Source of the DNA: Panax quinquefolius
Lineage: Eukaryota; Streptophyta; Magnoliopsida; Apiales; Araliaceae
Direction: 5' to 3'
Assembly: GCA_020205615.1 (NCBI GenBank)
Contig: CM035162.1
Location: forward strand, 43,762,464 to 43,826,463
Length of the DNA stretch: 64,000 nucleotides
Below, in pieces: positions 33,998-46,662 of this stretch (position 1 is the first letter of the stretch; each line of letters starts with the position of its first letter). The notes beneath the pieces are model-generated. The model did no database searches. It saw only the letters and a program-made list of their open reading frames with translations, and was not told the DNA's origin. The position numbers were made by a program, and so were the translations under genes.

Positions 33998-35004
33998 CAT
34001 GATGTATGCAACAGTCTGTAAACAGAATGATAATACTGACCATCAAATCTGTCGTTTCTTAGTAAATGGATTTACCGGCATTCTTAAAGGATGGTGGGAT
34101 AATGTACTTAATGAAAGACAGAACTAAAATTCATCAATCCTATAAGAATGAAACAGACCCTATTACTAAACTTGAAACCAAAAGAGAAGATGCTTGTTAC
34201 ACTCTTGTTCAAGATGTTCTTCATCATTTTGTTGGACCAGGACTTATGAATCTCGTCATCTAGTAGGGAACTCTTTACAGAACCTTCGATGTCCATCCTT
34301 AACTCATTTTAGATGGTATAAGGATGTCTTTGTAATGAAAGTTATGCAAAGATCAGATGCCAACAGTGAACATTGGAAAGCCAAATTTATTGATGGATTT
34401 CCTACTTTCTTTGCTGAAAAAGTCCGTAAGAAATTAAGAGATAAACATGATCGTATGAGTATCCCTTATGACCAGTATTCCTATGGCCATCTTATTTCAG
34501 TAATTATTGAGGAAGGATTATCATTATGCAATGATATGAAACTTCAACAACTAATGAAAAAACAGAATCTAACCAAAAGACATAAGATAGGAGAATTTTG
34601 CGATCAATTCTCTTATGATACAAAATTACAGTATCCCCAAAAGACTAAAAAACAGCAAAGTTCTAAACCTTCTAGACCTCACCGAAGACGTTCTTCTAGA
34701 AAATCTTTTAATAACAAAACCCCTAAAAATCTAAGAGGAAGAAAAAGACTAGTAGTAAAAAAGATAAATCTAAAATTCAATGTTATAAATGTGGTAAAAC
34801 AGGACACTTTGCTAATAAATGCAAATCAAAATTAAAACAGAAACTTAATGAAATGTCCCTTGATGAATACATTCAACAACAAATTCTTAATTGTTTATCA
34901 GGCAGTGATTCAGAACCTACTTCGGATGATGATTTAGCTGAAATCTATTCTAAATCTGGCAATGATTCTAGTGAGGATCAATGTCAAGCCTGCACAATTA
35001 AAAA
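33998..35004 (+). pseudogene. Virus copy B, coat protein ORF right of CACTA-1
   Basis: Continues the viral coat ORF interrupted at 13855 (CAT duplicated). It carries the gag-like core (HWKAKFIDGFPTFFAEKV near 34370-34425), the basic region and the zinc knuckle (34781-34822, C-X2-C-X4-H-X4-C). A 2-bp deletion near 34122 shifts the frame compared with unit 2, and further frame changes lie near 34255 and 34735. At about 34902 it keeps two bases missing from unit 2. The viral sequence ends at 35004 where a Gypsy LTR begins in mid-repeat. Confidence 0.87.
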
Positions 35005-35009
35005 TGGAA

Positions 35010-35300
35010 TAACAGAAGTATAAAAATGGACCAGGTCATGCGTAAATGCACGAATAAAGATATATCCAAAGAATAATAAATAATGGAACGGTCGTCATGT
35101 AAGCGCACGCAGACGGATATTCCAACGAGAATAATAAAGAATGGAATAATGAAGAATTTCACCATGTATGCGGTACTTGACAGGCGGAGTTATTCCAACA
35201 TAATAATAAAGAATGGAATAACAGAAGAATTTCACCAAGTATGCGGTACTTCGCATATACAGGTTATTCCAACATAATAATAAAGAATGGAATAACAGAA
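35010..35300. repeat. Tandem repeat in the Gypsy LTR
   Basis: About four copies of a 60-70 bp unit around AATAATAAAGAATGGAATAA with interspersed TATGCGGTACTT. A longer array of the same unit is at 41440-41930 in the other LTR. Confidence 0.8.
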
Positions 35301-36371
35301 GTTCTCTTCATGAATAAGAAAAAAATAATACCCCTTACAAGTACAACAAATAATATCCTTTACGAGTACAACAAATAATATCCCTTACCTTTGAAAGAAG
35401 AGTATTCCGACTGGTAGGGCGATGATATACTCGAAGAAAACTTATACTACGCTCAAAGCTTTCTTAAACTCTAAAGAAATACGCTCATGATTATAGAAGA
35501 AGAATTCTCTCTATAATTTCTCTCTCTAGAGTTTTAGTGAATTCGTAAGAAATAATGAAGGAATGAGCTTCTTTTCATAAAAGAATGGACTGCATAGTAA
35601 CTAATTCATGAACGGTCCAGATGGATTTATTTTTAATCGGAAGGTCCGTATTTAAAGCAAAATCTTTTAAATAAAATATAATATATTCTATTTATAATTT
35701 AATAAAACGAATAACTTTATAAAAGTATTCTGTTTTATATAAAATGATTTTACTATGCAAAATACTATACATGCACTATGCATAATAAAATATAATATAT
35801 TCTATTTATAGAATAACTTTATAAAAGTATTACATTTTTATATAAAAGATTTTACTATACAAAATACTATGCATGATAGAATATAATATATTCTATTTAT
35901 AGAATAACTTTATAAAAGTATTACATTTTATATAAAAAGCTTTTTGTTTTATTACATTAATAATACTAATAAAACAAAAGCGAGTGACTTATCACGTAAG
36001 CATTAATAACCAAACAGTGTAGTGCTACTATGCAACCACGCGTATTCATTGTACTTTTACTACTGGGTAGTTCATTCGGTTTTTTTTACGGTAACACTTC
36101 ATATTTGTTATTTTATAAAAGATAATTACTGTCGTTTTTCTAAATACGATAATACTTTCGTCATGGGATCCATTGATGATTGTCTTTGTCGTCACGAATA
36201 TTCCCCAAAAGAAGAATATTCCCAACCAATCGAATATTTTATAACAACTTGCATACTTTTCAAAATTTATAAATATTACCCACAACTATAACATTATATC
36301 AAATCCACACCATAATATTAAAAAATATATTCGAGAAAATTAAATCTTTATTCATAAAATCTGGGGTCTCA

Positions 36372-36639
36372 ATCTCCCTCCTTATGAAATTTCGCCCTCG
36401 AAATTTACGTACGTACCTGATATTTGAAGGGATGAGAATACCCCGCTTTCTTTTGAGTGTCATTTACAGAATATAGCTTCAAAATAAAGGTTAATTGACA
36501 TATCACAATTTGTCAACTTATCAAGTAAACAATTTGACAGGTAAGTCACACCTTAGCGAAGTATATAACTCGTCTCTCCCCTCCTAGTTCTAGACTCTTA
36601 TCTCGCTTGATGACCATATCCCTAAGCTACGATACCAAA
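36372..36639 (-). other. Residual interior of the Gypsy remnant
   Basis: Next to the left LTR, on the minus strand, lie an AAGGAGGGAGAT polypurine tract and a few codons of a pol C-terminus. Next to the right LTR lie a tRNA-Met-like primer site (reverse complement of 36622-36638) and leader sequence matching 26400-26565 and 59100-59249. Everything between is deleted. Confidence 0.75.
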
Positions 36640-39600
36640 TGTGATGCCCCAAAATTAGGTATACATCACCCATTCAGAAGTCGCATGAGATCGTGGTATA
36701 AAATTCAAATACAACTTCATTTATACACTGTTGAATCGTCAGTATAGAATACAACCACGAGTTAATCTGTGAGTTTTAATACAAATGTATGTAACTCTCA
36801 TGGTGCCTCAAACCACAACCTTATAATGGTACTTTACATAAAAGTATAGTCAAAAAACTGTTTTAGAAATTAAAATCTTTGGAAAGTGCTCAAGGAAATC
36901 TTCGTGCATGGGAGGCCGTGCGTCAGGTTATAATAGATATCATATGTCCACGTAATTATTCTTGGTTGATTGATAGACCCTAAAGAAAAATGAGAAGATT
37001 ACTATCATCTTCTTTCCGATGGTGAGTCTTCTCTTAACATATAACTATCTCCTTTGTCTCCAAGTGAATATTATATTTCAAATAAACTCAAGATCATATA
37101 GGTAGTGCTAGTAGATATACTTCAAAGAAGTGGATCATGACCCATCTTATGATAACACGAGGTTGTATGTCATTAGACATCTTGTATGATAGTGGCAAAA
37201 CACCCTTTCAAAGTTGGGTTCACCTCACCCTATTCGGTTCACCAAAATTAAATATCAAATGGCGTATCTGATCGACACACTTATCTAAAGTTCTCAATAA
37301 AATTATTTCCATACTATTTAGGGAGAACCTCAATGACTATAGACCACCGTTCTAATCCTCTTAATACCCCGCTCGACCCAACTACACTTTTATTACCTGA
37401 AAGGAATTGTGAAACAAAAGGGTGAGCACAACTAGCCCATTAAAGAATATCATGACTAAAGATAATTAAATTATCAATAGCTTTCATTAAGAATAAATCA
37501 GAGATTTAGAACATATGGTAGATAATAAAACTTTTCAACCATAGTTGCGGCGGAATGAGCAATCCATTAGAAGAGTCAAATAGACCATAAGGTCTATTAT
37601 CTTCTCTATGTTAAAAGTCCACCAATAATGTTTTATCCTGTAACATCAATCAACAATTCCGAGTCACGATCATGTGAATAACTTTCATAATCACAATTGT
37701 GATTCTAAATTCCTCTTCGCTTTAGGGACGGAGATAATTTTCGTCACTGTCTTCACTGAAACATCAAAAAAATCATGGTTATACCAAATCACAATTCTCG
37801 TCGTAATCATTAAATCATCTTTGCACTACCGCCAAAGATATTCATTATTATCACAACCATGAATTAATATTTCATTCGTTGAGACTCAACTCAATAATTA
37901 ATCCACATCATCGAATCATCCTCGCTTTCATGGGCCGATGATATTATTTCTTATCACGACCACGAATTATCCATGCACTACGGGCCAAAGATAATCGTGT
38001 TTTCATCAACGGTCCTGATCATGCCATAAAATAATTCATCTTTGTGAAAGTAATATGCACACAAGCCAATCATGTTTGATGATAAAGCATATACTTTGAA
38101 ACAATCTTATTCACTTATTAATAAAAAGTATTAATTTATTAAAGGCTTTTAATTATCTACATGATGCTGTTTTATAATATGTGATAAACCCATAGTTTTA
38201 GCAATGCTTTTAGAATAATGATGATGATCATTCTAATGAGATCTAAATTCTTAGAAAGCTTAAAACTAAAATAGTTCCCAATCATTGGATTACTAAATTG
38301 GGGATTAGTGAATCCGGATAGATTGATACATCGTTCTTCACGCTTCGATTGGATGAGGATGATAGATCTCATGATCATTTGTGTGGAGACACTAAAGCAA
38401 GTATGTAGGTGCTTATTAGAGAATAAGTTCATTTGAGCATTGGCTCGCTAAGGAATACCTAATGGAGTTTTATTTTCACTGTCAATAGAATTCTGTAGTG
38501 ATAGTAGTCAAGTAATCCTTGGACTTGAGATCATGATAGTATCTTGTGTATGATGAGTTATACTTTGACTTATTCCTTAAGACCCTTAGGGTATATCAAA
38601 GGGTATGCTTGGGTATAATAAGTTATACATGAAGATAATGTATGATCGATAAAGAATCTACCACTTCTAATAAAAGAAGAGAAATGTCTATGTGATTCGA
38701 TAAATGACAACCCCAGTAGTCCTTGGTTAAGGCGAATGAAATTAGAAAGGAGTTTCTAATTTGCATTATTTGGAGTTGTGCATTTAAGAATCGAAATACA
38801 TATAATTAAATAAAATAAGACTTGTGATAATTCCATGTCTTATATTTAATTGGGACATTGTATGGTGGAAGGATTGAATTGTACTGAGTAACTATTTACT
38901 CAAAGGTTCTTTAATGATTAATGTTGAAATCTATATTATCCGGAAAGTCGTTGATCATTAGGGAGGCTTATCCTTATTGTAGAATAAATATTATTTAAAT
39001 AAATTAATTATTTAATTTATTTATTTAAATAAGATTAGAATTGTTCTAATTGATTTATTCACAATAGGTTTAATATGGAGAACCTAAAGGGTCACACCAT
39101 AAAAGAAAGAATAATTATTTAAGAAGTTAATGGCATAATCGTAATAATATGTTAAGTATATTTAATTTAATCTATGGTGATAGAATAAATTAAATAACTT
39201 AATATTTATTATTTAATATTTTAGAAATATTAAATATAAATTAATAAGAGGAGTCTTATTAATATTATTACAATTATTATTATTTTAATTTCTAAAAGAG
39301 TTTAGAAATTAATTTAATATAAATACTCTCATTTATTCCTAATTGGATTAGGAAGGAAAATTAGTTAAAGGAGTTTAATTAATTATCCCTAATAAGATTA
39401 GGGAGCTTAATTAATTAAAAGAATTTAATTAATTAAATAAAACCCAATTCCTTAATTGTTAAGGTGGGTTGCCCACTTCTATAAATAAGAGAGTCTTATT
39501 ATGGGTGGGGGGTTGTTGACTTTTTCAACATCTGACATAATTCCAATTGTTGGGAGAGTACACCTTTCTATAGAGATAGAAAAACTAGGGTTTAGCCAAC

Positions 39601-42600
39601 CACCCTTCTTCTTGAATTTTCTTCTTCTTCTTGGTGGATCACCCTCAGAGCCAAACATTTGGGAACCAAACCCGGTGGATTCAAGATTGAAGCGAAAGGA
39701 TTTGGAGGTGAACTTGTGCAGGAAGCTCGATCTTCAAGGTATGATTTATTCTTTATCTTTTCGTTTAATTAATAATTGTGCATAAAGGGTAATCCGGGTA
39801 TATGGTTTGTAAAATTTTTAAAACTCTGATTTTTACACGCTTCCGCATTATTTTGCAATTTGATTGCGCACATGAATATTACAAACCTTACACTTTGCAC
39901 CCTTGGCCGAAGAGAATCTATAGTCATAATCATATCAAAAACTGTCCATCTACGGGCCAATGAGGACTTTTTCCACATCATTTGTAACATTACGATCATG
40001 ATTATATGAATAATCCATGGTCATAATCATACCAAGTCCATCTACATGCACTACTGTGCATGATGATGACTTTCAACATATTATAAAACAGGAGGATGAT
40101 GATGTTAATATTATAAGCATTAGTCAAACTAAATCAAGGATAAATATTAAAGACTTTAAATTTATTCAAACATTATCAATCACTTAATAAAATCATAATC
40201 TAATATTGTTAATATTATAACAATATTTTAATCCTCCTTAAACTTATAAACAATTTAATTTAATTGTTTACACTTTTCTAAATAATGCATTTTAATCATT
40301 CAAAAATGCCATACTCATAAGATTTCATCACCAATAATCAAATTACTCATCAAAAATCTATATATACCTTATATAGGATTTTCAAGCCATAAAATCATAT
40401 TTACCAATTTTTCAACTTCACATAACATAATTCATATGTTCGTAACTAAACCATTTTCATGAAAAATACTAAATCAGTCCCAAAAATTATTCTTTTCTGG
40501 GATTAAGCAGAATATAGTCCCATATTGAACATATATTTTTCTCGGAATTTTTAAAATTCATTTACTATTTTTCAAAAATCAGTTTCTAATTAATTCCTTA
40601 AAAAATTAGCTACCTCAAGGTTAACTCCAGAAATTCTCAAATCTTGGCAGGATCTTACACATTTTAACGTGAGCTTCCAGTTTAAATTTCATGGTCATCG
40701 GAGTTATATAACTCCGGTTATAGCATTTTCCGTCGAAAAAACCTAAATATTGAAATGGTCATAACTTGCTCATTTTAAGTCGGAATGAACTCATTTTTGG
40801 ACAATAGGTACTTTATACCATATATTTCTATGTCCAAAAAAGCCAAAATTTTTCTCACAATTTAAGTGGCCGAAAATGCCCTTTTAAACTTCTGGGCAGT
40901 AGCCTTTTTGTAATTTATAGATTTTGACTCCTTTGCTAAAATCAGTCCACACGAAAATCTACAATACATTTTCCAGTGATTCCACTTGGATAAGTTAGGA
41001 AACTCATAGATCTAACTCTAGAACTTGACCACACTCTAAAAATTTGAAATATAATAGGAGATATGGTCAATTAAATTTTATGTTTCATTTTTACCAAAAT
41101 CTGATTTTTAACCCTTTGTGATTTCTAAGAAACTTTCATGTGTTCACATAATAACCAACATAACTCATCATGACAATGACATAATAATTCAATAAAACAA
41201 GTTCAAGAATTAATTTTAAAGATTTATAAGTTAATTTATCCTGAACTCAATAATGTCCAAATTGTCAACAGGATACTTCTTTGTAGAGTAAAATTCAAGA
41301 ATACTCAGAAGAATATTTTCATGAAAAGATACTGGATGAAGCGCAAATATTAAGGATATTCCACTAATTTCATAGAGTATAGAAGTCAAAGCTTTAACCA
41401 ACTAAGTATAAGAGAATATTAAAAACTATGTAAATGGATTTTCACCGCCATGCAGTAATCCACGCAGATGGATCATTTCCACAATTAAATAAAGAATGAA
41501 TCTGAAGGATCATTCACCATGCATGTGGTAATCCACGATGACGAGTTATTCCAATAGAATAATAAATAATGGAAATAACAAAAGAATTCACGAGGCATGC
41601 GATAGATCGCATGCAGATGAGTTATTCCAACATAATAATAAATAACGGAACCGAAGTCACGTGCGTAAACGCACGCATGGGATATTCAATAATAAATAAT
41701 GGAACCGGTCGTGCGTAAACGCACAAACAAGATGTTCAACGAGAATAATAAATAATGGAATAATGAGAAGAATTTCACCGTGTATGCGGTACTTGCGATA
41801 GATAAAGTTATTCAACATAATAATAAAGAATGGAATAATGAGAAGAATTTCACCAAGTATGCAGACGTCAGATATATCATGTTATTCAACATAATAATAA
41901 AGAATGGAATAACAGAAGTTCTCTTCATGAATACGAAAGAAATAATACCCCTTACGAGTACAACAAATAATATCCTTTACGAGTACAACAAATAATATTC
42001 CTTACCTTTGAAAGAAGAGTATTCCGACTAGTAGGGCGAGGATATACTCGAAGAAAACTTGTACTACGCTTAAAGCTTTCTTAAACTCTAAAGAAATACG
42101 CCCAAAATTATAGAAGAAGACTTCTCTCTATAGTTTCTCTCTCTAGAGTTTTAGTGAATTCGTAAGAAATAATGAAGGAATGAGCTTCTATTTATAGAAT
42201 AATGGATTGCATAGTAACTAATTCATGAACGGTCCAGATTGATTTACTTTTAATCGGACGGTCCGTATTTAAAGCAAAATCTTTTAAATAAAATATAATA
42301 TATTCTATTTATAATCTAATAAAATGAATAACTTTATAAAAGAATTCTGTTTTATATAAAAAGATTTTACTATGCAAAACATTATACGCTGTATATTTAT
42401 GCAATACTTATCATTATAAAATATAATATATTCTATTTATAGAATAACTTTATAAAAGTATTTTGTTTTATATAAAAAGATTTTACTATGCAAAATACTA
42501 TGCATGATAGAATATAATATATTCTATTTATAGAATAACTTTATAAAAGTATTACATTTTATATAAAAAACTTTTCTATTTTATTACATTAATAATACTA

Positions 42601-43005
42601 ATAAAAACAAAAATGAGTGACTTATCACGTAAGCATTAATAACCCAACACCGCAGTGCTACTATAAACCACCCAGCGCGTATTCATTGTACTTTTTTTAC
42701 TAAGGGTATTTCAACGCTTTTAACGGTAACACTTTCCATAGTTATTTTATAAAAAGATAATTTTATCATTTTCTAAATACGATAATACTTTCATCGTGGG
42801 GTCCACCAATGATTGTGCCGTCGTATGGATATTCCCCGACAAAAAAAATATTCCCCGACCAAATGAATATTTTATAACAACTTGCATACTTTTTAAAATT
42901 TATAAATATTACCCACAACTATAACATTATATCAAATCCACACCATAATATTAAAAAAAATATTTCGAGAAAATTAAATCTTTATTCATAAAATCTGGGG
43001 TTTCA
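36640..43005 (-). repeat. Complete long LTR, interrupted by a solo LTR
   Basis: Ends TGTGATGCCCC (36640) and GGGGTTTCA (43005). It carries AAAGATATTCAT-type repeats (about 37800-38040 and 39893-40060) and the 60-70 bp array at 41440-41930. No ORF above background is supported. 40060-41430 is AT-rich LTR sequence whose reverse complement begins the partial LTR at 51276. Confidence 0.8.
38045..39892 (+). mobile_element. Ty1/Copia-type solo LTR with target duplication CTTTG
   Basis: 1848 bp beginning TGAAAGTAATATGC and ending ACAAACCTTACA, flanked by CTTTG at 38040-38044 and 39893-39897. Rejoining the flanks at one CTTTG gives the normal CATCTTTGCAC context of the surrounding LTR, so the boundaries are exact. 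Part of it (38395-38460) resembles plant Copia LTRs, and a TATA-like CTATAAATAAG (39479-39489) followed by leader-like sequence sets the orientation. No primer site, polypurine tract or second LTR: a solo LTR left by recombination. The frame at 39501-39785 is probably leader, not a gene. Confidence 0.85.
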
Positions 43006-43046
43006 CAGTTACTTTATATATATTTAGTTTAATGTGGAGATTTAAG

Positions 43047-43100
<54 letters not shown>

Positions 43101-44113
43101 TGGTAATAGAATTTATCTAAAACACAAAAAAATATAACATAAGAAGCAAAAATATCACAGCTAATTTTCGAACCTAAGACCTATGGGTTATTAGGCCATT
43201 AAACTACCAATGAGCCATTCTAATTTATTTATAAATATTTATATAAATATTTATAAATAATAAAAATATGACATTTAATACTAAGGATATTACGCACAAA
43301 TTATTGTAAAAAAATAGATTATTTAATATAAGTAAATATTTAACTTGAGATTACATAAAATAATAAGAACTTTTATTTTTAGGCGGAGGAGTAACTTAAA
43401 TCATGAACATATTTTTAAGTACAAAAATATAACATAAAAAAGAAGAATAGTAATGGTATACCCTAGCTATTCCTAGTTCTCATTTTACCTTTTTTCTAAA
43501 TATATTATAAAATTAAATTATAATACTATTAGTTTAAGAGAAAACATAAAAGATTAAAAAAATTATTATGTTTTATGAACTAAAAAGCAGAATAAAGTTA
43601 ATTTAAAATGACTTATAAGTCATTCCTAATAAGTTAGTTTGACCCATATTAATGTAATATCAATTTTATCCCTATTTTATTTAATTTTTAAAAAAAATAA
43701 ATTTATAAAAAAGAAGAGTAAGATCTGCAACGTCACTTTAATTGGAGTTATAATTTTTATTTTTATTTTTTATAAATTTGAAGTCTATATATCCTTCATT
43801 TCCAAATTTAAATTGATGACGAGAATAAACATAAAAAATATTGATGTTTGTAAACAAGTACAAGAGATCAAAGAAATAAAAAAAAAAGATTCCAACGTCA
43901 ATTAAAGTGATGTTACATCTTACTCTTCTTTTTTACAAATTTGCTTTATAAAAAAATTTAAAAAAAGTTACAATGCCGGTTAGTTTGGCATTGGATCACA
44001 TTATAATTTTTTTCAAATTTATTTTAAAAAATAAAATCATTTTAAACAAAATTAAGATAATTTTTTTTTAAATTCGTTTTTTAAAAAATATTTTTTAAAT
44101 TGGCGTTGGTTCA
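43006..44113 (+). repeat. Repeat R1, copy 3
   Basis: Starts at the Gypsy LTR end and runs GTTACTTTATATATATTTAG, (AT)n (43052-43097), a tRNA-like segment, then the part that matches 20150-20774 in reverse. 43450-43480 shows the continuous sequence into which the Gypsy element at 20775 inserted in copy 2. The ORF at 43639-43905 falls in this repeat and is not supported as a gene. Confidence 0.75.
43162..43219 (-). repeat. tRNA-like segment in R1 copy 3
   Basis: Same A-box-like and B-box-like pair as 13412-13470, with one changed base in the A box (GTAGTTTAATGG). Not a functional tRNA gene. Confidence 0.45.
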
Positions 44114-44351
44114 CTACAAGAAATTAGGGATATAGTGAAGGAAAATTTGTCACATGAGGAGTTTTATAGCGAGGGAACAATGAAAGGAAAAAAAATTAGT
44201 GACAATATAGTTATTCTGAAGGAAACATCCTTCATAATTTAGATTATTATTTTTTCGCAAAATTGAGATGATAGAAAGATGTTTAGCACCAATTTTTGAT
44301 GAAAAATTTAAGAAAAAAAATATTTTAATGAAGAAATTATTATTCACTCTT

Positions 44352-44924
44352 GGGGTGCTCATCTAAAAAAAAAAGAACTGTGCAAAAATCTAGAAACCAA
44401 TACTAGATCCAAAATTACCGAAAAGCAAGAAAGTAAAATCAATCGAATTATCGGTTTGGTACAAAAATCAGATCACTCTATTTTTTTCGGTTCGGTTTTC
44501 ATTTATACGGCATGGTAATATATATAATTATTAATAATAATTAAATAATTTTTTATATATATTAATAAATTTTATAAAAACTAGAAAATCATTAACTATT
44601 AATAATAATTAATATATAAAATAAAACTACAAAACAATATTAATATATATAAAAAAATTAATAAACTACTATTATATAGAAATTATTAATATATAAAAAA
44701 ATTATTTAATATATAAAATTACAAAACATTAACTATTAATTATTAAATTATTAAATTTTGGTATTTCGGTTGTTATCGAATTCAAAAAAGTAATTACCGC
44801 TACCGAAATCTTAGAAAAATCCAGAATCGAAAAAAACCGATCTGAAAAAAAAAAGAAATATAGAAGTCTTTGGTATCAATAGGATTCGGTAAAAAAAAAA
44901 AAAAAAAAAAAAATTGAGCACCCC
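44352..44924. repeat. Small inverted-repeat element (hAT-like MITE candidate)
   Basis: GGGGTGCTCA (44352-44361) and TGAGCACCCC (44915-44924) are perfect inverted ends around AT-rich DNA with TTCGGTT/AACCGA-type internal motifs and a poly-A run (44891-44913). GGGGTG termini are common in plant hAT elements. An 8-bp target duplication is not clear. Confidence 0.5.
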
Positions 44925-46349
44925 TACTCACTTTATATTATCTGGGAGAGATTTTTTGCGATAGATAAAATTAGTCACTATTTTATTAAAATAAGTTTTT
45001 TAAAATTAATTATAGTGAATATTAATTGTATTATCTATAAATAGATTAAATTTTTTAAAATAATAAATACCGTTGCTATAAGAGTATAAACCAAAATCAA
45101 ATTATCTGTGAAAAATGTTCCCCCATTATTTTCACAGCCGCTCTCTCCCTCAATTTTCACCCCTCAGATTAGAAAATACATTCAGTCGAGCACAAATCTC
45201 CCATTTCCCAGTATTTTTTCCAACTCTCTAATCCTTTGTTTCACAACCCATTGTTGAAGTCAATCCTCTCTCCACTTTGTGCCACTGTCGATCTACCATC
45301 TTAGTGCCGATTTGTAGAAAGGTGATTATGATCTAATCTCAATTTCTTAATTCCACCAAAAAAAATTGCAAAAAGGGCAAAGCCCTAGCTAATTCTTCAC
45401 TCGCAATCGGTACTTAAGATTCTGTCTAGTTCTTTCTCTCTCTCTGCCCTATTTTTCTTTCACGATCTTTTCATAGAGATACAGGAAGGAGAAGACGCGA
45501 CAGCGTGGCACACTTCAGTACACTCCGCCTCCATACCCACTCATCTTTGCTTCTTATTCTTCTTAAGGCCAAAATTGAACTTTTTATTTTTATTAAAGTA
45601 TTTTTGTGCAATAATTTTAAGGCTATGTTTTTATTTGAATTAGATTATATCGGGGTCTTTGTTTGGTTCAGATTCATCATGAAGTTTACAAATTCCAGTG
45701 TTTACTTCATTCTGTAAAACGGACAGCTCATCAATACTAAATTCTCAGGTAAATACCTTTTTTACTGTAATTTGGTGTTGAATTTTGCGTGTGCTTGTTC
45801 TGTATACATTGAATTCAAATCTTCTTCTTTTAAGGTGCTTGTATTTGCTTCGTAAATAGACAAAACTGCAATTGTAATTGGCCTCTAATCGTGTGAAGGA
45901 AATCATGTTTTGTTCCTTGCAGTTTTGTCTATTTCCTTAGCCTGTAACTGTATGTTTCTTTTCTCTTATTTATTTTTTACGTTATTTATATGTTTTTGAA
46001 AGTTTTAATGTTCTATATCTCCTCATTTATTGCCTAATTCATTAAATTTTTTGAGGGTCAGAAAATGCCTGTTTTGGATTGTTTTTCCTGTTTGAATTTG
46101 TCTTTTGGGATTTGGAAATTGTGGGTAATTTCTAAATCTACCCAATTGGGGATTTGAGTTAAGGCATCAAAGATTGGGTAGATGCAGATTCTGATTAAAT
46201 ACTGAAAAGGGCTTTTAAAGATTTGATTTTTATGATTGATTTTTTAAACTGGGGTTGACAAATTCTTATTTTATGTCCTTAAAAACTCTTAAATTATTAT
46301 GCCTAGTTTTTTTTTCTTGTAGGTTTCTAATTTCAATCCCATATTGCAG
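44925..46349 (+). other. 5'-UTR/intron-like DNA in CACTA-2
   Basis: 45110-45500 has CT-rich, leader-like sequence (CTCTCTCCCTC, TTCTTTCTCTCTCTCT) as in plant 5' UTRs, then intron-like T-rich DNA up to the cyclin exon acceptor at 46349. It may be the captured promoter/leader of one of the genes represented downstream. The frame at 45505-45717 is not recognised. Confidence 0.4.
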
Positions 46350-46475
46350 GCTGCTTGTGGGTTGACTAAGAAACCAAAGGAGCAAATTGTTATCATTGAT
46401 TCTGCAGGTATCAATAATGAATTGGCAGTTGTTGAATATGTTGAGGATATGTACAAGTTTTATAAGCTTGTTGAG
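46350..46475 (+). pseudogene. Captured B-type cyclin exon (CACTA-2)
   Basis: 126 bases between an AG acceptor (46348-46349) and a GT donor (46476), encoding AACGLTKKPKEQIV through VVEYVEDMYKFYKLVE without a stop. The segment lies just before the cyclin box of plant B1-type cyclins, which activate CDKs at mitosis. Intron DNA flanks it on both sides and matches 55390-55620 of CACTA-3. Retained introns mean capture at DNA level. The next exon downstream is from a different gene (MATE), so cyclin function is excluded. Confidence 0.85.
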
Positions 46476-46662
46476 GTACATCATTTTGATATATGCATAT
46501 ACAAATATTTGCAAACACATTTTTTACTTTTCTATTGAAATAAAATACAAACAATATGACTTGTTTAGAGTTTATTTGTTTAGTCAGAATCAATTTTATG
46601 GGTTCACTGTAGTTTAATAATTGATTTCCATCAAGTTATCAATGATCTTATTTTGTTTACAG

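Larger units (their letters stand above)
35005..43005 (-). mobile_element. Gypsy remnant with long LTRs and almost no interior
   Basis: Minus strand. The 3' LTR fragment 35005-36371 is collinear with 41640-43005, the end of the complete LTR 36640-43005. Only 268 bp separate the LTRs: a polypurine tract plus pol C-terminal scrap (36372-36470) and a primer-site/leader piece (36500-36639, TTTGGTATCGTAGC on the minus strand). Without the nested solo LTR the complete LTR is about 4.5 kb. The left end is truncated against viral DNA, so no target duplication can be read. It is a deletion derivative that kept its signals but lost its genes. Confidence 0.8.

Noticed and set aside
44114..44140. CACTACAAGAAATTAGGG as the left end of CACTA-2
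   Set aside because: Beyond the first bases it does not match the other terminus, lacks the GCAACGA subterminal motif and is not preceded by TAT; kept only as a provisional boundary.
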